A stretch of 10,731 nucleotides of DNA from an uncultured Burkholderiales bacterium (GTDB lineage Bacteria > Pseudomonadota > Gammaproteobacteria > Burkholderiales > Burkholderiaceae_C): contig CAIQIL010000056.1 of the NCBI GenBank assembly GCA_903871865.1, positions 1-10,731 on the forward strand. The letters are read 5' to 3'. Under the pieces are notes generated by a model that made no database searches, had not been told where the DNA came from, and saw only the letters and a program-made list of their open reading frames with translations. Made by a program: the position numbers and the translations under genes. This document shows positions 7,180 to 10,731 of this stretch, piece after piece. How positions within the stretch are numbered: position 1 is the stretch's first letter; every line of letters starts with the position of its first letter.

Positions 7180-8307
7180 ATGTGGCGCTGGTTGAGCAAT
7201 GTGTGGCGGCTGTCGTGGAAAGAGTTGCGCAGCCTGGCGACCGATGTGCCGCTGATGGGCCTGATCCTGTTCGCCTTCACCGTGTCGGTGTACACCACGG
7301 CCAAGGGCGTGAAGGCCGAGGTCTCGCACGCCTCGGTGGCCATGATCGACGGCGACCAATCCACCTTGTCACTGCGCCTGCGCGACGCCTTGCGTCCGCC
7401 CTATTTCCAGACGCCGCGCGACATCGCCCCGCAAGACGCGGGCGACGCCCTGGACCGCGGCGACTTCATCTTCGTGATCGACATCCCGCCGCGCTTCGAA
7501 GCCGATGTGCTGGCTGGACGCAGCCCCGCCATCCAGGTGACGGTGGACGCCACGGCCATGACGCAGGCCGGCCTGGGCGTGGCCTACCTCAATGAGATCT
7601 TCCTGCGCGAGCAGCTCGACTTCTTCCACCAGCACGGCATCGCCTCGGTGTTGCCGGCGCCGCCGGTGGTGCGCTTGATGTTCAACCCCAACAACCAGTC
7701 GGAGTGGTTCAGCTCGGTGATGCTGGTCGAGACCAACGTGACGGTGCTGGCCATCATCCTGGTCGGGGCGGCCGTGATCCGCGAGCGCGAACACGGCACC
7801 ATCGAGCACTTGCTGGTGATGCCGGTGCGCCCCAGCGAGATCGCCATGGCGAAGATCCTGGCCAACGGGGGCGTCATCGTGCTGGCGGTGTGGCTGTCGC
7901 TGGAGCTGGTCATCCGCGGCTGGCTGCAGGTGCCGCTGCCGGGTTCGGTGCCGCTGTTCATGCTGGGCACGTCGCTGTACCTGTTCGCCGTCACGGCACT
8001 GGGCATCTTGCTGGCCACCATGGCCTCGTCCATGCCGCAGTTCGGCTTGCTGGCCGCGCCGGTGTACGTGGTGCTGTACCTGCTCAGTGGCGCCGCCACG
8101 CCGGTGGAGAGCATGCCTGAGCTGATGCAGCACATCGTGCAGATTTCACCGACCACGCAGTACGTCAAGCTCACACAGGCCGTGTTGTACCGCGATGCGG
8201 GGGTTCGGCTTGTCCTGCCTCAACTGCTGGCGGTGTCGGCCGCCGGTGGTCTTTTCCTGGTCATCGCCTTGACAAGATTCAGGTCGATGCTGGCCCGACA
8301 GGGTTGA
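7180..8307 (+). CDS. yhhJ: ABC-2 type transporter permease, YhhJ-like
   Basis: This 375-residue permease matches E. coli YhhJ in length and in blocks I recall: K-E-L-R-S-L (14-19), F-T-V-S-V-Y (33-38), I-Q-V-T-V-D-A-T (118-125), R-E-R-E-H-G-T-I-E-H-L-L-V-M-P (201-215), G-S-V-P-L-F-M-L-G (255-263) and the L-S-G-A-A-T-P-V-E-S-M-P region (302-313). Topology: one helix at about 22-40, a large extracytoplasmic loop to about 180, then some five helices. Its loop resembles that of the upstream RbbA-like protein (D-G-D-Q versus D-H-D-Q; I-P-P-R-F versus I-P-P-G-F; L-A-G-R in both), so the two probably form a heterodimeric channel energised by the RbbA ATPase domains. Start: ATG 7180 has an excellent ribosome-binding site, AGGAGGG (7166-7172), lying inside the end of rbbA, with only three bases between the genes. 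Confidence 0.93.
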   Translation: MWRWLSNVWRLSWKELRSLATDVPLMGLILFAFTVSVYTTAKGVKAEVSHASVAMIDGDQSTLSLRLRDALRPPYFQTPRDIAPQDAGDALDRGDFIFVIDIPPRFEADVLAGRSPAIQVTVDATAMTQAGLGVAYLNEIFLREQLDFFHQHGIASVLPAPPVVRLMFNPNNQSEWFSSVMLVETNVTVLAIILVGAAVIREREHGTIEHLLVMPVRPSEIAMAKILANGGVIVLAVWLSLELVIRGWLQVPLPGSVPLFMLGTSLYLFAVTALGILLATMASSMPQFGLLAAPVYVVLYLLSGAATPVESMPELMQHIVQISPTTQYVKLTQAVLYRDAGVRLVLPQLLAVSAAGGLFLVIALTRFRSMLARQG

Positions 8308-8334
8308 GGCGCATGGCCTCAGCCCACCACACCC

Positions 8335-8341
8335 AAGGAGA
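8335..8341 (+). promoter_or_regulatory. strong ribosome-binding site AAGGAGA for the PHA synthase
   Basis: AAGGAGA ends five bases before the ATG at 8347 and fixes that start. It sits in the 39-base gap after yhhJ. That gap shows no terminator hairpin and no clear promoter, so the PHA genes may be read through from the transporter operon. Confidence 0.7.
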
Positions 8342-8346
8342 CCCAG

Positions 8347-10137
8347 ATGCCTCACACCCACACCGCCGCCCCCAAGATGAGCTGGGAAGATTGGGTCCGC
8401 GCCCTCGACCTCCACACCCACAGCCAGGTGGGGCAGCTCATGGGCGGCATCTCGCCCATCCAGTCCACCCTGGTGTACCTGGACTGGCTGATGCACCTGA
8501 TGATCTCGCCGGGCAAGCAGCTCGACATCGTCAAGCGCAGCGCCGACGACGTGACCCTGGCCGTGAACCGGCTGGTGCAAGGGGGCACCGACAGCGCCCG
8601 CCACGACCATGAGGCCGACGCGCCGGTGCAGCCAGGCTGCGCCCACCCCTTGCCCCTGCCTGTGCACGACCGCCGCTTCGCCAGCCCGGCCTGGCAGAAC
8701 TGGCCCTTCAACGTGTACGCGCAATCCTTCCAGGTGCTGGAGCACGTCTGGCATCAGGCCACCAGCTGCGTGCCAGGCCTCAACCACCGCCACGAAGAAA
8801 TGGCCAACTTCGCCGCCCGCCAGTGGATGGACATCGTCAACCCGGCCAACATCCCCTGGATGAACCCGGATGTGCTGCAAACCACCGCCAAAGAAAGCGG
8901 CATGAACCTGCTGCGCGGCGCCCACAACTGGAGCGACGATGCCCAGCGCACGGTGCGGGGCTTGCCGGCAGCGGGCACCGAGCAGTTCAAGATCGGCCAC
9001 GACGTGGCGACCACGCCGGGCAAGGTGGTGTTCCGCAACGACCTCATCGAGCTCATCCAGTACAGCCCCACGACCGACAAGGTCCAGGCCGAGCCCGTGC
9101 TGATCGTGCCGGCCTGGATCATGAAGTACTACATCCTCGACCTGTCGCCGCAGAACTCGCTGGTCAAGTACCTGGTCGATCAAGGGCACACGGTGTTCAT
9201 GATCTCCTGGAAAAACCCGACTGCGGAGGATCGCAACAAGGGCCTGGACGACTACCGCACCCACGGCGTGATGGCCGCCCTCGACACCGTCAGCCAGATC
9301 CTGCCCGAGCGCAAGGTGCACGGCGTCGGCTACTGCCTGGGCGGCACGCTGTTGATGATCACGGCCGCCACCATGGGCCGCGATGGCGACGAGCGCCTGG
9401 CCTCGATGACGCTGTTCGCCGCGCAGGGCGACTTCACCGAGGCCGGCGAATTGCTGCTCTTCATCAACGAGAGCGAGGTGGACCTCATCGAGGCCATGAT
9501 GGCCGAGCAAGGATTCCTCAAAGGCACGCAGATGGCCGGCGCTTTCACGCTGCTGCACTCCAACGACCTGGTCTGGTCGCGCGCCATGAAGAACTACCTG
9601 CTGGGCGAGCGCGACCGACCCAACGACCTGATGGCCTGGAACGCCGACACCACCCGCATGCCCTACCGCATGCACTCGGAGTACCTGCACAAGCTCTTCC
9701 TGCACAACGACCTCTCGGCCGGTCGCTATGAGGTCAACGGCCAGCCCATCTGGTTCACCGACATCCGGGTGCCCTGCTTCGCCGTGGGCACGGTCAGCGA
9801 CCACGTCGCGCCGTGGAAGTCTGTCTACAAGCTGCACCTGCTGCCGCTGGACGTCACCTTCGCGCTCACCAGCGGCGGGCACAACGCCGGCATCGTCAGT
9901 GAACCCGGCCACAAGGGCCGCCACTTCCAGCTGCACCACCGCCCCCCCACCGAGGCCTACACCTCGCCCGAGCGCTGGCAGGCCGAGGTGCCGCACCAGG
10001 AAGGCTCGTGGTGGCCGGCTTGGCAAAACTGGCTGGTGCAGCACTCCAGCGGCCTGACCGCCCCGCCGTCCATGGGCGTGCCCGGCAGCAAACGCCGCCT
10101 GCCCGATGCCCCCGGCAGCTACGTCCGTCAGGAGTGA
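8347..10137 (+). CDS. phaC: poly(3-hydroxyalkanoate) synthase, class I-like PhaC
   Basis: This 596-residue cytoplasmic alpha/beta-hydrolase-type polymerase joins (R)-3-hydroxyacyl-CoA units into PHA, releasing CoA. The N-terminal PHBC_N-like stretch is Y-L-D-W-L-M-H-L-M-I-S-P-G-K-Q (44-58). The PhaC_N region follows, with D-R-R-F-A-S-P-A-W-Q-N-W-P-F (108-121). The lipase-like box is G-Y-C-L-G-G, giving catalytic Cys330. The other triad members align as Asp485 (S-D-H-V-A-P-W, 484-490) and His512 (S-G-G-H-N-A-G, 509-515), and the conserved Trp is W431 in W-N-A-D-T-T-R-M-P. All match the Cupriavidus PhaC layout (C319, D480, H508). A His-rich segment (84-107) is unusual. No phaA, phaB or phasin gene is near; instead a MaoC-Pta gene follows after five bases, so this is probably the second-type synthase found with that partner rather than the main phaCAB locus. 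Confidence 0.92.
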   Translation: MPHTHTAAPKMSWEDWVRALDLHTHSQVGQLMGGISPIQSTLVYLDWLMHLMISPGKQLDIVKRSADDVTLAVNRLVQGGTDSARHDHEADAPVQPGCAHPLPLPVHDRRFASPAWQNWPFNVYAQSFQVLEHVWHQATSCVPGLNHRHEEMANFAARQWMDIVNPANIPWMNPDVLQTTAKESGMNLLRGAHNWSDDAQRTVRGLPAAGTEQFKIGHDVATTPGKVVFRNDLIELIQYSPTTDKVQAEPVLIVPAWIMKYYILDLSPQNSLVKYLVDQGHTVFMISWKNPTAEDRNKGLDDYRTHGVMAALDTVSQILPERKVHGVGYCLGGTLLMITAATMGRDGDERLASMTLFAAQGDFTEAGELLLFINESEVDLIEAMMAEQGFLKGTQMAGAFTLLHSNDLVWSRAMKNYLLGERDRPNDLMAWNADTTRMPYRMHSEYLHKLFLHNDLSAGRYEVNGQPIWFTDIRVPCFAVGTVSDHVAPWKSVYKLHLLPLDVTFALTSGGHNAGIVSEPGHKGRHFQLHHRPPTEAYTSPERWQAEVPHQEGSWWPAWQNWLVQHSSGLTAPPSMGVPGSKRRLPDAPGSYVRQE

Positions 10138-10142
10138 TCGCC

Positions 10143-10731
10143 ATGAGCCCCGACACCACCCCGGCCTTGCTGGAAAACCGCACCTACGAGGAAATCAGCG
10201 TGGGCGAAACCGCCTCGCTGCAGCGCACGCTCACCAAGGAAGACATCGAGGTCTTCGCCATCCTCAGCGGCGACGTCAACCCCGCCCACCTCGACGAGGC
10301 CTATGCGCGTGAAACGCCCTTCCACCACGTCATTGCCCACGGCATGTGGGGCGGCACGCTGATCTCCACCGTGCTGGGCACCCGCCTGCCGGGCCCCGGC
10401 ACCATCTACGTTTCGCAGCAGCTCAACTTCGTGCGGCCCGTGGGCCTGGGTGACGTCATCCACGTCAGCGTCAGCGTCACGCACAAGGGCGAGAAAAACC
10501 GGCTGCGCCTGGCCTGCGTCTGCACCAACCAGGAAGGCAAGGCCGTCATCACCGGCGAGGCCGAGGTCATCGCGCCCACGGCCAAGGTCATTCGCCCGCC
10601 CAAGGCCCTGCCCGAGCTGCACCTGCACCGCCACGAACGCTTCGCACAGTTGATGGCCCTGACGGTCGCGCCCGAGCCCATCGCCTGCGCCGTGGTGTTC
10701 CCGGTCGAGGCCCATGGCCTGCGCGCGGCCA
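10143..10731 (+). CDS. MaoC-type (R)-enoyl-CoA hydratase, probably fused to phosphate acetyltransferase; cut by the right edge
   Basis: The visible 196 codons begin with a hot-dog-fold hydratase. The (R)-hydratase motif is S-G-D-V-N-P-A-H-L-D (42-51), giving catalytic Asp44 and His49 in the D-x4-H spacing of PhaJ. I-A-H-G-M-W-G (64-70) and Q-Q-L-N-F-V-R-P-V (91-99) follow. It would hydrate trans-2-enoyl-CoA to (R)-3-hydroxyacyl-CoA, the substrate of the synthase just upstream. From about residue 164 the text H-E-R-F-A-Q-L-M-A-L and then A-C-A-V-V-F-P-V-E-A-H-G-L-R-A-A resembles the opening of the phosphate acetyl/butyryl transferase domain in known bifunctional enoyl-CoA hydratase/phosphate acetyltransferase proteins. 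That second part is inferred from about 33 residues. Start: ATG 10143 lies eight bases after AGGAG (10130-10134), which overlaps the synthase stop. The frame is open to the window end. Confidence 0.85.
   Translation, partial: MSPDTTPALLENRTYEEISVGETASLQRTLTKEDIEVFAILSGDVNPAHLDEAYARETPFHHVIAHGMWGGTLISTVLGTRLPGPGTIYVSQQLNFVRPVGLGDVIHVSVSVTHKGEKNRLRLACVCTNQEGKAVITGEAEVIAPTAKVIRPPKALPELHLHRHERFAQLMALTVAPEPIACAVVFPVEAHGLRAA

Noticed and set aside
4321..7359. A leftward open frame of 1012 codons lying over the RbbA-like gene
   Set aside because: It is rich in Gln, His, Arg, Gly and Ala with no domain or motif, and it lies opposite a gene with clear conserved motifs. Long antisense frames are expected opposite high-GC genes because stop codons become rare in that phase.
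8269..8297. TTGACA hexamer near the end of yhhJ as a promoter for the PHA genes
   Set aside because: The hexamer is perfect, but no -10-like sequence exists at 16-18 bases downstream (all G/C), so it is likely chance within coding sequence.
8146..10044. A leftward open frame of 632 codons over the PHA synthase
   Set aside because: Low-complexity His/Val/Gly/Gln composition with no recognisable family. The plus-strand synthase has a full catalytic triad, so this is a compositional shadow.

Overview
The window is GC-rich (by eye well above 60%), with short intergenic gaps and strong G/C third-position bias. Together with the gene content (class I-like PHA synthase, MaoC-Pta fusion, AEC carrier, yhiI-rbbA-yhhJ transporter), this suggests a betaproteobacterium, probably Burkholderiales (Comamonadaceae, Sphaerotilaceae or relatives). 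That placement is an inference from gene families, not a measurement.

Layout. Positions 1-18 may be the first six codons of a leftward gene cut by the window edge. It would be divergent from an AEC-family membrane transporter (82-1038). A RimJ/RimL-type GNAT acetyltransferase follows on the plus strand (1313-1903). It converges on a leftward gene for a membrane-anchored, charged helical protein of unknown function (1927-2673). A second small GNAT acetyltransferase is divergent from that gene (2787-3287).

The core is a tightly coupled plus-strand operon, 3407-8307. It encodes a HlyD-type membrane fusion protein (YhiI-like), a double-ATPase/permease fusion (RbbA/YhiH-like, 917 aa) and a separate permease (YhhJ-like). 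The genes are joined by a 4-base overlap and a 3-base gap. Together they look like a complete inner-membrane and periplasmic exporter: two ATPase domains, two paralogous permease halves and an adaptor. No outer-membrane channel is encoded here.

A PHA synthase with an intact Cys-Asp-His triad begins 39 bases after yhhJ, behind a strong ribosome-binding site (8347-10137). Five bases later a MaoC-type (R)-enoyl-CoA hydratase begins (10143 to the edge). Its last visible residues look like the start of a phosphate acetyltransferase domain. The hydratase could make (R)-3-hydroxyacyl-CoA for the synthase, and the Pta domain would link acyl-CoA to acyl-phosphate, so the pair looks like a carbon and redox overflow module.

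I found no RNA genes, insertion sequences, CRISPR arrays or phage genes. Nothing here is clearly a new system. The points most worth a second look are the asymmetric, partly degenerate ATP sites of the RbbA-like protein, the unknown anchored protein, and the PHA synthase/MaoC-Pta pairing directly behind the transporter operon.
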